64,000 nt of DNA from Pelotomaculum sp. UBA1371 (GCA_002305915.1 DBRJ01000020.1:1-64000), one strand, 5' to 3'. Counted from the first letter of the stretch, positions 27,499 through 36,860 are shown. Notes: a model not told the origin generated them from the letters alone. Translations and numbers: made by a program.

Positions 27499-27704
27499 TC
27501 ATTTCCCCTCCTTTCCAAGATTATTTCATTAATGCTATTTAATTACCTGGATAACATTCGTGGCTATCCAACAAGTGTGGCCCGCATAAACCTCCCTGTA
27601 GTACTTTTGCTTAGTCGTTCAACTTTTATGTGCAACAGAATACTAACCTTTTGCCGCCGGTTAATCCCGGTAACGGCGTTATGGATATTAACAACATTTC
27701 AGAC

Positions 27705-28454
27705 TTAATGATGGTCCGCCACAGCCTGACCTACGTAGGCTATGCTGAGCATTGTAAAAATAAAAGCCTGAATACAGCCCACAAAGATACTGAATGCCAG
27801 CCAAACCACAGAAGCTATAAAGCCTCCGAAAACGTGAATCCATCCCCCCAGCATCCCTAAAAGCACTGCAATCAAAACCTCACCGGCATAAATATTCCCG
27901 TAAAGACGGAAAGTCAGCGTGATGGGTTTGGCCAGGTCTTCGATGATGTTAATGGGAAGGAAGAAAACAAACGGCTGGAGATAGTGCTTGAAGTAACCGA
28001 AACCTTTGTACCGGATGCCGTAGATATAAATCAGGGCGAAGGTACACAGAGCCAGGCCCAGGGTAGTATTATAGTCGGCTGTCGGGGAAGTTAATGTCGG
28101 TACCAGTCCGATGAGGTTGGAAAACAAAATAAAAATAAAGTACGTGACGACAATGCTTAGAAATGCCGCACCTTTCCTGGGATCCATGTTTTCATTGACT
28201 AGACCTCGAATAAACTCCCATAAGATTTCTAAAATATTTTGCGCCCCTTTGGGCCTGTTCAGGCTCATTTTACGCGTGGCCGCAACGCAAAAAAGCGCTA
28301 CCAGGATCATAGTAATCCAGGTCATGATCATGGTCTTGGGATTAAAGGCCAAATGCGTGTTACCGAGAGTTACCTCCCATGGATGGTGCGGCCACCCCCA
28401 AAAATTTAATTGTTCTTCGACTTCGTGCAAACTCATCATAACTCTTTTTCTCAC
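27705..28454 (-). CDS. atpB: F1F0 ATP synthase a subunit
   Basis: 249 residues, the stator channel subunit with about five or six membrane helices. The essential Arg is in PITLTFRLYGNIYAGEVL, and the C-terminal QAFIFTMLSIAYVGQA motif is present. The GTG at 28454 is the longest start. ATGs 5-6 codons later (MMSLHEVEEQ) are equally likely, with AAAGGGGTGAG about 10 nt upstream. The 206-bp gap to atpE holds no gene. Confidence 0.94.
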   Translation of the reverse strand: MRKRVMMSLHEVEEQLNFWGWPHHPWEVTLGNTHLAFNPKTMIMTWITMILVALFCVAATRKMSLNRPKGAQNILEILWEFIRGLVNENMDPRKGAAFLSIVVTYFIFILFSNLIGLVPTLTSPTADYNTTLGLALCTFALIYIYGIRYKGFGYFKHYLQPFVFFLPINIIEDLAKPITLTFRLYGNIYAGEVLIAVLLGMLGGWIHVFGGFIASVVWLAFSIFVGCIQAFIFTMLSIAYVGQAVADHH

Positions 28455-28483
28455 CCCTTTCTTTTTTTAATTTTGACATTACC

Positions 28484-28888
28484 TTAAGAATTTGGCCTTT
28501 CCTGACTCCCTTTCAAGATCCCCGTCAACATCAGGGCAGCTCCTATTGTAAAAATGCAGGGAACTACAAATAAACCTGCAGCTGCTGCGTAAATATTAAT
28601 TGAATCCGTGCGGGAAACAAAAAACAACACTGCGATAATAATGGAAATTCTTAAAGCATAACCCGTCTTGAGGTGGGCGTTAGCCCTGGGTACCGTCATG
28701 GCCATGATGGCGCGCAATCTTTTGCCAAGAAAAAAAGCATTCCACATACCTGCCCCGGTACCGACCAAAAAACCCCATATAAACGGGTCTTTAGGCCGCA
28801 ACACCAGGGCAAGGCAAAAGAATACCAAAAGACAAAAAGATATTCTTAATGTCCTTGCCAGCTGACCTTCAAAATCCCAATCCCGCAT
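28484..28888 (-). CDS. atpI: ATP synthase subunit I
   Basis: A 134-residue membrane protein with four predicted helices (ISFCLLVFFCLALVL, FIWGFLVGTGAGMWNAFFLG, ISIIIAVLFFV, LFVVPCIFTIGAALML). Size, helices and position between atpZ and atpB match the AtpI family, which helps assemble the c-ring and may aid Mg2+ uptake. It begins 3 nt after the atpZ stop. Confidence 0.85.
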   Translation of the reverse strand: MRDWDFEGQLARTLRISFCLLVFFCLALVLRPKDPFIWGFLVGTGAGMWNAFFLGKRLRAIMAMTVPRANAHLKTGYALRISIIIAVLFFVSRTDSINIYAAAAGLFVVPCIFTIGAALMLTGILKGSQERPNS

Positions 28889-28891
28889 TTT

Positions 28892-29161
28892 CTACTCCCC
28901 TAAAAACCCTTGAAGGGTTTTATACACACCCACAGTTCCGACGGCAAGCCCGATTAAAACTCCCGCCAGCATAAACCAGGGTCCGGTGGCCATTTTCTGG
29001 TCTAAGTACTGTCCACCAAAGTACCCCAGGGACACTGAAACAGCTAATTCCATACCAATTGTGGTAGTGAGCGCAAGCGCTTGGAGGACTCCCCCCGGCT
29101 TCGCCCTTTCTTTTCCTGGTTCTGAACTTTTTTTCTCTGATCTCTGCTTCTTTCCGGTCAT
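28892..29161 (-). CDS. atpZ: AtpZ/AtpI-family F0F1 ATPase accessory protein
   Basis: An 89-residue protein: charged N-terminus, then two membrane helices with the family pattern GMELAVSVSLGYFGGQYLDQKMATGPWFMLAGVLIGLAVG. First gene of the atp operon. No convincing promoter was settled in the gap 29162-29412. Confidence 0.85.
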   Translation of the reverse strand: MTGKKQRSEKKSSEPGKERAKPGGVLQALALTTTIGMELAVSVSLGYFGGQYLDQKMATGPWFMLAGVLIGLAVGTVGVYKTLQGFLGE

Positions 29162-29412
29162 TCCCCACCGTGTCCCGTAAAGATAATAATGCTCCGGTAA
29201 AATGTCCCCTTTTGCTACAATTAACTTATTTCCTAACCCTTCATTATCTGGTTTCTACAAAAAAAATGTTATTCCTCCAACCAAATGGCTTATTTTAAAA
29301 AAATTTTTTCTTGACATGCAAAAAATATGCCAGTTTTATCCGGCAAAACACATAAACCGGTTATTTAGCCAAAAAGAACCCTTAGTTTGAGGAACTTACT
29401 TGAACAATCGGT

Positions 29413-30573
29413 TTAGTAATTGCCGCCCGGGGCGAATTCATCCGGTTTTTCACTGGTGAAACCAAATCTGTAACGAATCGCCCTGGTGATTCTTGCCGAA
29501 GCCAGGCCGTCTCCGTAAGGATTTACAGCATTTGCCATTTTATCATAAAAAGCCCTGTCGTCCAGCAGCCTGCGGGTTTCAAAGGCTACCGCTTCCCTGG
29601 CGGTACCAATCAGCCGAACCGTGCCGGCTTCCACCGCCTCGGGGCGCTCTGTGGTGTTGCGCAGCACCAGCACCGGCTTGCCCAGGGACGGCGCCTCTTC
29701 CTGGATACCGCCCGAGTCGCTGAGCACCAGATAGCTGCGGTTGATCATATTGACAAAGGGTTCATAATCCATGGGTTCAATCAGATGCACCCTTTCCAGG
29801 CCGCCCAGTTCCTCATCCACCACGCTGCGCACGGCCGGGTTTTTGTGAACTGGAAATATCACTTCGACATCAGGATAATCCAGGACCACACCCCGCAAGG
29901 CCCGGTAAATATCGCGCATCGGCTCACCAAGGTTCTCCCTGCGGTGGGTTGTGACCAGGAGGATCCTGCGGTTGGCGTAATCAATCCCCCTCAGGACGGG
30001 ATCGGCAAAATGGTAACCGTGACTTACCGTAGCCAGTAAGGCATCAATCACTGTGTTGCCGGTAACAAAGATTGTCGAAGCATCAATCCCCTCATCCAGA
30101 AGGTTTTGCCTGGCGGTAGGTGTGGGCGCAAAGTTCAGGTCGACCAGGGCCCCTGTCAGGCGCCGGTTCATTTCCTCCGGAAAGGGAGAAAACTTATCCC
30201 TTGTCCGGAGTCCCGCCTCAACATGACCCACGGTTATTTGCAAATAAAAGGCGGCAAGGGCGGCAACAAAGGTAGTTGTAGTGTCACCGTGCACCAGGAC
30301 CAGATCGGGTTTTTCCTGGAGCAGGACCTGCTGCAGGCCGGACAGGGCCCGGCTTGTGATATCAAAAAGATTCTGCCCCTGCCGCATAATATTCAAATCG
30401 TAAGCAGGGGTTATTTCAAACAAATCCAGCACTTGATCAAGCATTTCCCGGTGCTGGGCCGTTACAGCCACCTTGCATTCAATCTCCTCCCGGCACGCTT
30501 GAAGCTTTTTAACCAGGGGGGCCATCTTGATGGCTTCAGGCCTGGTTCCGAAAACAGTTATTATCTTTAACAA
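29413..30573 (-). CDS. wecB: UDP-N-acetylglucosamine 2-epimerase (non-hydrolysing)
   Basis: About 386 residues. Interconverts UDP-GlcNAc and UDP-ManNAc for wall or teichoic polymers; the B. subtilis counterpart next to the atp operon is mnaA. Motifs: ITVFGTRPEAIKMAPLVK, VTAQHREMLDQVLDLF, VHGDTTTTFVAALAAFY, VGHVEAGLRT, ending SDSGGIQEEAPSLGKPVLVLRNTTERPEA. The TTG at 30573 follows AAGGGGATG and removes a non-family N-terminal extension of 23 residues. Confidence 0.93.
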   Translation of the reverse strand: MLKIITVFGTRPEAIKMAPLVKKLQACREEIECKVAVTAQHREMLDQVLDLFEITPAYDLNIMRQGQNLFDITSRALSGLQQVLLQEKPDLVLVHGDTTTTFVAALAAFYLQITVGHVEAGLRTRDKFSPFPEEMNRRLTGALVDLNFAPTPTARQNLLDEGIDASTIFVTGNTVIDALLATVSHGYHFADPVLRGIDYANRRILLVTTHRRENLGEPMRDIYRALRGVVLDYPDVEVIFPVHKNPAVRSVVDEELGGLERVHLIEPMDYEPFVNMINRSYLVLSDSGGIQEEAPSLGKPVLVLRNTTERPEAVEAGTVRLIGTAREAVAFETRRLLDDRAFYDKMANAVNPYGDGLASARITRAIRYRFGFTSEKPDEFAPGGNY

Positions 30574-30660
30574 GAATTCATCCCCTTGACTACAAAAGCA
30601 TATTTCTTGAATACCGAAGGGGGAACACTGTCTGTCAGCCAACTGGAAATATTCTATGCT

Positions 30661-30975
30661 CTAAATCTTTTTTAAATACCCTTTTTTTAGGAGTTTCTGA
30701 ATGTGTTCCTGCCGCGCCATCTCCAGGTCGACACCATACTTTTCTTCCAGGACAAACATCATGGACACGGCGGTTTGAGCCACATCAAGCAACTCACGGG
30801 TTATTCTTAAGACGGCCTCCTGTTCGCTGCACCTCCGGGTTTCCCCGGAAAGACCCCGCAGTTTACCGATGGCCTGGGCCAGTTCCCCGGCTTCTTCCAT
30901 CAGTTTAAGAGCGGTGGATTCAATGGTAGGCTTAAGGTTGTTCAGTTTCGGCAAGACGATGTTCTTTTTTTGCAC
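30661..30975 (-). CDS. MazG-like nucleotide pyrophosphohydrolase family protein
   Basis: About 104 residues of all-alpha MazG fold. Family pattern: LKLMEEAGELAQAIGKL (Mg2+-binding E-x-x-E) and ITRELLDVAQTAVSMMFVLEEKYGVDL (E-x-x-D). Likely hydrolyses a (d)NTP or house-cleaning nucleotide. The GTG at 30975 is preceded by GGGGGAG. The gene overlaps the 3' end of comEB by about 44 bp, so the two are coupled. Confidence 0.8.
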   Translation of the reverse strand: MQKKNIVLPKLNNLKPTIESTALKLMEEAGELAQAIGKLRGLSGETRRCSEQEAVLRITRELLDVAQTAVSMMFVLEEKYGVDLEMARQEHIQKLLKKGYLKKI

Positions 30976-31558
30976 TTGAGCTCCCCCCAAAATGGACCAG
31001 GACAACCCCCGCCTCTTCAAAGAGTTTCAGCGCAAGGGGGTCCGGGTAGACACCCTGGAAAACAACTTTCCGAATACCTGCGTTAATCATAATCTTGGCG
31101 CACAAAACACAGGGCTGGTGAGTAACATAATAAACCGCACCCTGGATGGCAATCCCGTAAACAGCAGCCTGAATCAGGGCGTTTTGCTCTGCATGCAGAC
31201 CCCGGCACAGTTCGTGGCGCTCACCCGCCGGAACCCCCCGTTGCTCCCTCAGGCAGCCTATATCCAGGCAGTGCCTCAGGCCGGCCGGGGCCCCGTTATA
31301 GCCGCTGGCCAGGATCCGCCTGTCTTTGACAATAAGCGCACCCACATTTCGCCGCAGGCAGGTGGAACGTCTGGCCACGACCCGGGCAATGTCCATGAAG
31401 TACTGGTCCCAATCAGGCCGGCGGGAAACAGCACAGGTTTCTTGAGACCCCGAGGGCACCTGTTGCCGGACAGGTCCCCTCGGGGACCTGTCCGCACTTT
31501 TTCCGGAATCGAAGCGTTTCTCTGGGGCTTCGCCGGCGCCATAAGTTTTGCTCTTCAC
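30932..31558 (-). CDS. comEB: deoxycytidylate (dCMP) deaminase, ComEB type
   Basis: 208 residues. The catalytic domain (from RRPDWDQYFMDIARVVARRS) is typical: zinc ligands in GLHAEQNALIQAA (HAE) and THQPCVLCAKIMINAG (PCxxC). It converts dCMP to dUMP for thymidylate synthesis. About 47 extra N-terminal residues (RSPRGPVRQQVPSGSQET) are encoded by a palindromic sequence (31448-31494) and are not family-like. The GTG at 31558 is the longest start; the true start may be the GTG in QVPSG. Confidence 0.88.
   Translation of the reverse strand: MKSKTYGAGEAPEKRFDSGKSADRSPRGPVRQQVPSGSQETCAVSRRPDWDQYFMDIARVVARRSTCLRRNVGALIVKDRRILASGYNGAPAGLRHCLDIGCLREQRGVPAGERHELCRGLHAEQNALIQAAVYGIAIQGAVYYVTHQPCVLCAKIMINAGIRKVVFQGVYPDPLALKLFEEAGVVLVHFGGSSSAKKEHRLAETEQP
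31448..31494. repeat. REP-like palindrome inside the 5' end of comEB
   Basis: A perfect palindrome with 13-bp arms and a 2-nt loop (31467-31494, arm CGGACAGGTCCCC) overlaps a second hairpin formed by 31448-31463 and 31470-31485 (16-bp arms, one mismatch). The two hairpins share sequence and exclude each other. It could be an inserted REP-like unit or an RNA control element. Confidence 0.7.
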
Positions 31559-31591
31559 ATCTCCACACCTGCCACGGTAGCCGAAATCTTC

Positions 31592-32839
31592 TTAATAAAG
31601 GGGATAACGGTCGCACAAACCGGCTACTTCGGCCCTGGCCCGTTCCAGCTTGTCCGGGTTGTCGCGGTTGGCCAGGGTATAGTCGATGACTTCCGCAATC
31701 TGTGCCATATCCGCCTCGTTCAAGCCGCGGGTGGTCACCGCCGGGGTGCCGATGCGGATGCCGCTGGCCGTGTTGGGCGGCTGCGGATCATAGGGAATGG
31801 CGTTTTTGTTAACGGTAAGGCCCACAGTATCCAGGAGCGTCTGGGCTTCGCTGCCGGTAATGTTTTTGCTTCTTAGATCCACCAGAATCAAATGGGTATC
31901 GGTTCCCCCGGAAACAAGATCAAAGCCCTTTTCATTAAGCGCAGCAGCCAGCGCCCGGGCGTTGTTTACAATCCTTTGCTGATACTCCTTAAAATCAGGC
32001 TCCAGCGCTTCTTTCAAAGCAACTGCCTTGGCGGCGATAACGTGCATCAGGGGTCCCCCCTGGATCCCGGGAAAGACAGCCCTGTTCAGTTTGGCCCCGT
32101 ACTTTTCACCGTCCCGGCTCAGGATCAACCCCCCCCTGGGGCCCCGCAGGGTTTTGTGGGTGGTTGTAGTTACCACATCGGCATGGGGCACAGGAGTCTG
32201 ATGCAGGCCCGCCGCCACCAGTCCGGCAATGTGAGCCATATCGACCATCAGGTAGGCCCCTACTTCTTCAGCAATCTCCTTCATTTTGTAAAAATCAATA
32301 GCCCGGGGGTAAGCGCTGGCCCCTGCCACAATCATTTTCGGCTTGTGCTCGAAGGCGCTGCCGAAAACCTTCTCATAATCAATTAGTCCGGTTTCCTTTT
32401 CAACACCGTAAAAAGCAAATTTAAAGTATTTGCCGGATATATTGATGGGACTGCCGTGGGTCAGATGTCCTCCGTGGGCGAGGTTCATGCCCAGAATGGT
32501 GTCGCCGGGCTGCAGGAGAGCAAAGTAAGTTGCCGTATTGGCCTGGGAACCCGAATGTGGCTGAACGTTGGCGTAGTCCGCCGAAAACAGTTCCCTGGCC
32601 CTCTCAATAGCCAGGCTTTCCGCCATATCGACAAATTCGCAGCCCCCGTAATAACGGCGCCCGGGGTACCCTTCAGCATATTTATTGGTCAGTACGGAGC
32701 TCTGGGCCTCCATGACCGCACAGCTGGCCGCGTTCTCCGATGCTATTAACTCCAGGGTGCGGCGCTGCCGCTCAGTTTCCAGCTCAATCGCCCGGAAAAT
32801 TTCCGGGTCCACATCTGCAAGAGGCCTCATTAAACTCAT
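31592..32839 (-). CDS. glyA: serine hydroxymethyltransferase
   Basis: About 415 residues, PLP-dependent. Interconverts serine and glycine with transfer of a one-carbon unit to tetrahydrofolate. Motifs: TLELIASENAASCAVMEAQ, NKYAEGYPGRRYYGGCEFVD, the PLP Lys in VVTTTTHKTLRGPRGG, and SGTDTHLILVDLR. The ATG at 32839 has GGGGAGGA upstream. The longer frame to 32971 runs into rpiB and is not real. Confidence 0.96.
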   Translation of the reverse strand: MSLMRPLADVDPEIFRAIELETERQRRTLELIASENAASCAVMEAQSSVLTNKYAEGYPGRRYYGGCEFVDMAESLAIERARELFSADYANVQPHSGSQANTATYFALLQPGDTILGMNLAHGGHLTHGSPINISGKYFKFAFYGVEKETGLIDYEKVFGSAFEHKPKMIVAGASAYPRAIDFYKMKEIAEEVGAYLMVDMAHIAGLVAAGLHQTPVPHADVVTTTTHKTLRGPRGGLILSRDGEKYGAKLNRAVFPGIQGGPLMHVIAAKAVALKEALEPDFKEYQQRIVNNARALAAALNEKGFDLVSGGTDTHLILVDLRSKNITGSEAQTLLDTVGLTVNKNAIPYDPQPPNTASGIRIGTPAVTTRGLNEADMAQIAEVIDYTLANRDNPDKLERARAEVAGLCDRYPLY

Positions 32840-32870
32840 AAAAAATCCTCCCCACAGCCGGTCCTTACGC

Positions 32871-33329
32871 TTACCGGCCTGAACAATTGTATTTTTTTTC
32901 GATTGCACATATTTTGGCGACCCGGCGGTTGTACCGCCCCCCCTGAAACTCCGCCTGCAGCCAGGCTGCAACGATATCTCCGGCCAGACCCGGACCGATA
33001 ACCCGCTGGCCCATGGTCAGAACATTCGCATTATTATGCTCCCTCGCAGCCCTGGCGGAAAAGGTATCATGACACTGGGCCGCCCTGATCCCGGGCACCT
33101 TGTTTGCAGTAATAGCTACGCCGATTCCTGTACCACAGCAGAGAATACCCCGGTCAAAATCACCTTTTTTCACAGCTTCGGCCACCAGCAGGGCCAGGTC
33201 GGGGTAATCCACCGGGTCTTCCGAAAAAGTCCCGAAATCCTGATACTCTATGCCGGATTTCTCCAGCAAGGCCACCACTTCTTGTTTCAACCTGAATCCT
33301 CCGTGATCACCGGCCACGGCAATCTTCAT
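32871..33329 (-). CDS. rpiB: ribose-5-phosphate isomerase B
   Basis: About 152 residues, RpiB/LacAB fold. Interconverts ribose-5-phosphate and ribulose-5-phosphate. Motifs: MKIAVAGDHGGFRLK (phosphate and base site) and GILCCGTGIGVAITANKVPGIRAA (active-site Cys). HDTFSARAAREHNNANVL follows. The ATG at 33329 follows GGAAAGGATG. It lies between ywlE and glyA as in Bacillus. Confidence 0.93.
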   Translation of the reverse strand: MKIAVAGDHGGFRLKQEVVALLEKSGIEYQDFGTFSEDPVDYPDLALLVAEAVKKGDFDRGILCCGTGIGVAITANKVPGIRAAQCHDTFSARAAREHNNANVLTMGQRVIGPGLAGDIVAAWLQAEFQGGRYNRRVAKICAIEKKYNCSGR

Positions 33330-33434
33330 GCAAGGCATCCTTTCCAAATAATAATCATTTGAGATAAACATATAAGTAAAATATAATTTACAGTGTTCTA
33401 CAACAAATCGCATTATTCCTTTTTAACCTGCCGA

Positions 33435-33902
33435 TTAATTTGGGCGCCGGCGTCTTGCATCCAGCCTTGTCAGAGAGCGGGCAATTAGTTCTTCCAGCTT
33501 CCGGGCACACTTCCGGTAAGCATCCAGGGGATGGCCAAGGGGGTCCGGAACATCTTCCGAGCCCGTCCCGGCATAACCGGCAAGGGTAAATATTTTTTCT
33601 GAACATTGGGGAACCAGCATTTTGATGTACTCCCGGTGAGCGGTCGTCATGGTCAGCACCAGGTCGGCTTCCCGGACATCTTCCGGGGTCAGGCGGGTTG
33701 CCCGGTGGTCACGGAGACATATTCCCATTTCCGCCATGGCCTCGACGGCTTCCCGGGAAGCCTGTTCTCCGGGAAAAGCCGCAATCCCGGCAGAAGATAC
33801 CTGGAACTCCTGCTGACCCCGTTCCTCCAGTATTTTTCGCGCCAGGGCGCCGGCCATGCTGCTGCGGCAAGTGTTGCCGGTACACACAAAAAGAATTTTC
33901 AT
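33435..33902 (-). CDS. ywlE: low-molecular-weight phosphatase, YwlE (protein-arginine phosphatase) type
   Basis: About 155 residues. P-loop CTGNTCRS (Cys-x5-Arg, residues about 7-14) and C-terminal general acid in DVPDPLG. The Thr in CTGNTCRS is the residue that marks arginine phosphatases of the YwlE type, where tyrosine phosphatases carry a bulky residue, so protein-arginine phosphatase activity is likely. Its place between rpiB and mntP matches B. subtilis. The ATG at 33902 follows AGGTGAAAG. Confidence 0.88.
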   Translation of the reverse strand: MKILFVCTGNTCRSSMAGALARKILEERGQQEFQVSSAGIAAFPGEQASREAVEAMAEMGICLRDHRATRLTPEDVREADLVLTMTTAHREYIKMLVPQCSEKIFTLAGYAGTGSEDVPDPLGHPLDAYRKCARKLEELIARSLTRLDARRRRPN

Positions 33903-34183
33903 GGGAGCTTTCACCTGCCGATAAGTAAAATTTAAGAGAAAGAAATAAAGAACACGCAAAGCTTACTGCAATCCTAACAATTCTCGATAACACCTAAATA
34001 TATTTGCACCGAACCATCATCCAGGGGCACTTTATTGATGGACCCTTTAGGCAAACTGCCCTGAAAGTTGAATTTTCATCCTTCTGCTGGCGCGGCTTCA
34101 GCAGCATGGTAGTCCTATTAAAAAGCCTCCCGTTGTTTCGTTATGCTTTTTCCATTATTCCCGGCAAATATGGCCTTCCCCTT

Positions 34184-34726
34184 TTAAAACAACAGCTTGA
34201 TCCCTATACCGATAAGGATTAGGCCTCCCAGCAACTGGGCCCGCTCACCCACACGGTTGCCCAGGAACCTTCCGAAAACCAAACCGCAGGCCGTCATCAG
34301 ACCTGCCACCAGCCCGATTACACCTGCTGCCAGGAGGAGATTGACTTGCTGCGTACCCAGGGTAAAACCCACACTCAGGGCATCCATGCTGACACTTGCA
34401 CCCAGCAAAACCAGGCTTTTAAGACTAAAGCCGTTTAGCGAAGAATCCAGACTCCGGCCATTTTTCAACGAACCCCGGATCATCCCGATACCCAGATAAA
34501 TTAGAAGAGCCGAGCCTAGAACTGCAGCCGCGCGACCGATCAGGCTCCCTGCGATTTCCCCAACAAACCAGCCGGCCAGGGGCATAAAAATATGAAACAA
34601 CAATACAACAACGCTAATCAGGATAATCTGCCGCCGGTTTACACCGGCAAGACCCACTCCCACACAAAGGGAAAAGGCGTCTGTTCCCAAAGCTGCCGCC
34701 AGGGCTATCAAGGTTAAAAGGCTCAT
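34184..34726 (-). CDS. mntP: manganese efflux pump MntP
   Basis: 180 residues with six membrane helices in two similar halves. Family Asp-containing motifs AAALGTDAFSLCVGVGLAG and GASVSMDALSVGFTLG are both present. It exports Mn2+. The 220-bp stretch between it and ywlE and the 112 bp upstream hold no visible Mn-responsive leader. Confidence 0.9.
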   Translation of the reverse strand: MSLLTLIALAAALGTDAFSLCVGVGLAGVNRRQIILISVVVLLFHIFMPLAGWFVGEIAGSLIGRAAAVLGSALLIYLGIGMIRGSLKNGRSLDSSLNGFSLKSLVLLGASVSMDALSVGFTLGTQQVNLLLAAGVIGLVAGLMTACGLVFGRFLGNRVGERAQLLGGLILIGIGIKLLF

Positions 34727-34838
34727 AGCACACTCCGGTCCGGAAAATTTCGACTTGTTTTTTGAGTGCCGGGTTTAATTAAACCATTAAAATTAGTTAT
34801 TCCGTTTGTTTGTTATTTAATACCTTCTGCTTTCAAGC

Positions 34839-35915
34839 CTAAGGCTGTTTTCCATTGAAGGAGACCGGACTACCCGCTACGATCCGCCTGTCAGCGGCCT
34901 TCCTCAGGCGGTTCATGACAGCAAGCCCGACGCCGCTGTCCTCTAAACCCTCTGCCAGAATTAAATCGACATCCAGTTCATCAAAACGGCGCAGGGCGGC
35001 ATACAAGCCGGCTGCCACCGTTTCGGGGTTCTCCCTGCGTCCGGCCAGGACCACTTCCCCCACCGAGGCATAATCCCGACTGCCGGAGCAGGAAAGAATC
35101 CCCACCCGCCTGCCCAGAGCCTTTTGTTCCCTGGCTAGTTCCATCAAGCGCGCGGCAACCGCTCCGGGCGCCCCCTCAACAAGCAGGAGGGGCGCCTTCG
35201 GCGCGTAATGGGCATATTTCATGCCGGGTGAACGGGGTCTGTCTCCGAACGCCGCTTCAACCTCAACCTCACCCAACAACTCTCTCAATTCCTCCGGAGT
35301 GACTCCTCCGGGCCTCAGGATTACCGGGACAAAACCTGTCAAATCCAGCACCGTGGATTCCACACCCATCCCGGCCGGGCCTCCGTCCAGAACGGCCTCA
35401 ATACGCCCGTTAAGGTCCTGCAATACATGCTCCGCCGTGGTCGGGCTGGGCCGCCCCGACAGATTGGCGCTGGGCGCCGCCAGGGGCACTCCGGCTGCCC
35501 CAATCAGGGCCAGGGCCACCGGGTGGCGGGGCATGCGCACCGCCAGCGTTTTGAGCCCGGCCGTCGTTTCGGGAGGCACCGCCGCTCCGGCCGGCAGAAC
35601 CAGCGTGAGGGGGCCGGGCCAGAAATTATCCATCAAAATTTCCGCAGCAGGAGGGATGTTTTTAGCCAGGTGTTTGACCTCCTCCCGGCAGGCCACATGT
35701 ACAATCAGGGGATTGTCCGCAGGACGCCCTTTGGCTTCAAAAATCCTGGCCACGGCCCGCCCGTCAAGGGCGTTGGCGCCAAGACCGTAGACGGTTTCCG
35801 TGGGAAAGGCCACCAGCCCGCCCCGGTTCAGGATTCGCCCCGCTTCCAGGATAGCACCCGTCTCGGGGCGGACGGGATCAACCTTGAGGCAGCGGGTTGC
35901 AAGATTATTTTCCAT
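34839..35915 (-). CDS. ywlC: L-threonylcarbamoyladenylate synthase (Sua5/YwlC)
   Basis: 358 residues. Makes threonylcarbamoyl-AMP for t6A37 of tRNAs. The N-terminal YrdC domain (about 1-215) shows GGLVAFPTETVYGLGANA, KGRPADNPLIVHV and PLAAPSANLSGRPSPTTAEHV. The C-terminal Sua5 domain (about 240-350) has SPGMKYAHYAPKAPLLLVEG. A full two-domain form. AGAGGTCAGG precedes the ATG. Confidence 0.94.
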   Translation of the reverse strand: MENNLATRCLKVDPVRPETGAILEAGRILNRGGLVAFPTETVYGLGANALDGRAVARIFEAKGRPADNPLIVHVACREEVKHLAKNIPPAAEILMDNFWPGPLTLVLPAGAAVPPETTAGLKTLAVRMPRHPVALALIGAAGVPLAAPSANLSGRPSPTTAEHVLQDLNGRIEAVLDGGPAGMGVESTVLDLTGFVPVILRPGGVTPEELRELLGEVEVEAAFGDRPRSPGMKYAHYAPKAPLLLVEGAPGAVAARLMELAREQKALGRRVGILSCSGSRDYASVGEVVLAGRRENPETVAAGLYAALRRFDELDVDLILAEGLEDSGVGLAVMNRLRKAADRRIVAGSPVSFNGKQP

Positions 35916-35993
35916 GCCTGACCTCTTTCAAGTCAAATCAATAGCAACAGGATGTTTCAAATCCTTTCATTATAATGCCGTTTTCCAGGCTTT

Positions 35994-36860
35994 TCAACCA
36001 CTTCCTTGATACCGGGCGACCACCAGCCTGTCCAGACCGGCCAGGTCTTTGAGCACAGCTACCTCCCAGGCCTGCGGATTAAACAGGGCCAGCGACGCCT
36101 GCCCCTGCCGGCAGCCGATTTCCAGCAGCAACAAGCCGCCCTTTTTTAAAAAAGGGGGTGCGGCTGGAATCAAACGGCGGTAGCAGGCCAGTCCATCGTC
36201 GCCCCCGTCAAGGGCCAGCGCCGGCTCAAAGATGCGGACCCCTGCGGGCAGAGCGGGATACTCATCCCGGGCGATATAAGGAAGGTTGGCCGCGATCAGA
36301 TCCACCCGGTCCGCTGCCCCGCCGGCGGAAAGCGGTTCCAAAAGATCGCCCTGGTAAAAAAAACAGCGCTCTCCCACCCCCAGCCTGGCCGCATTCAAAC
36401 GGGCCACGCTCAGGGCTTCCGGTGAGCAGTCGGTGGCGTAAACCACTGCATCTGTCCGGAAGAAGGCCAGACTGACGGCAATGGCCCCGCTGCCCGTGCC
36501 CACATCAATAACTGTGGCAGAGGGAGGGAGTCTTTTGAGGGCGGTTTCAACCAGGAGCTCGGTCTCCGGCCGGGGGATCAGGACGGCCGGACTTACGGCA
36601 AAGTCCAGGCCCATGAATTCCCTGTGCCCGGTCAGATAGGCCACCGGCTCACCTAAGCGCCGCCTGCCCACCAGTTCAAAAAAATGGGTCTCCATCTCCT
36701 TCGGCAGGCTCTTTTCCCAGTCCCGGTACAGACCGGCCCGGTCCAGTCCCGTAACGCTGGAGAGCAAAACCTCGGCGTCCAGCGCCGGGGATCCGCTGTT
36801 TATTCCCTTTTTTAGCTGTTGTCCGGCCCGGAGCAGGGCCTGACCTATGGTTAGATGCAA
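35994..36860 (-). CDS. prmC: release factor glutamine methyltransferase
   Basis: 288 residues. Methylates the GGQ glutamine of release factors. An N-terminal helical domain and an SAM-binding Rossmann domain with VIDVGTGSGAIAVSLA and RVDLIAANLPYIA. The catalytic NPPY motif reads NLPY here. It follows prfA in the same operon, as in most bacteria. The TTG start has only a weak ribosome site. Confidence 0.9.
   Translation of the reverse strand: MHLTIGQALLRAGQQLKKGINSGSPALDAEVLLSSVTGLDRAGLYRDWEKSLPKEMETHFFELVGRRRLGEPVAYLTGHREFMGLDFAVSPAVLIPRPETELLVETALKRLPPSATVIDVGTGSGAIAVSLAFFRTDAVVYATDCSPEALSVARLNAARLGVGERCFFYQGDLLEPLSAGGAADRVDLIAANLPYIARDEYPALPAGVRIFEPALALDGGDDGLACYRRLIPAAPPFLKKGGLLLLEIGCRQGQASLALFNPQAWEVAVLKDLAGLDRLVVARYQGSG

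Noticed and set aside
29311..29339. TTGACA-17-TTTTAT on the plus strand upstream of the atp operon
   Set aside because: It points toward the 3' end of wecB in antisense, so it cannot drive atp. The match in AT-rich sequence may be chance.
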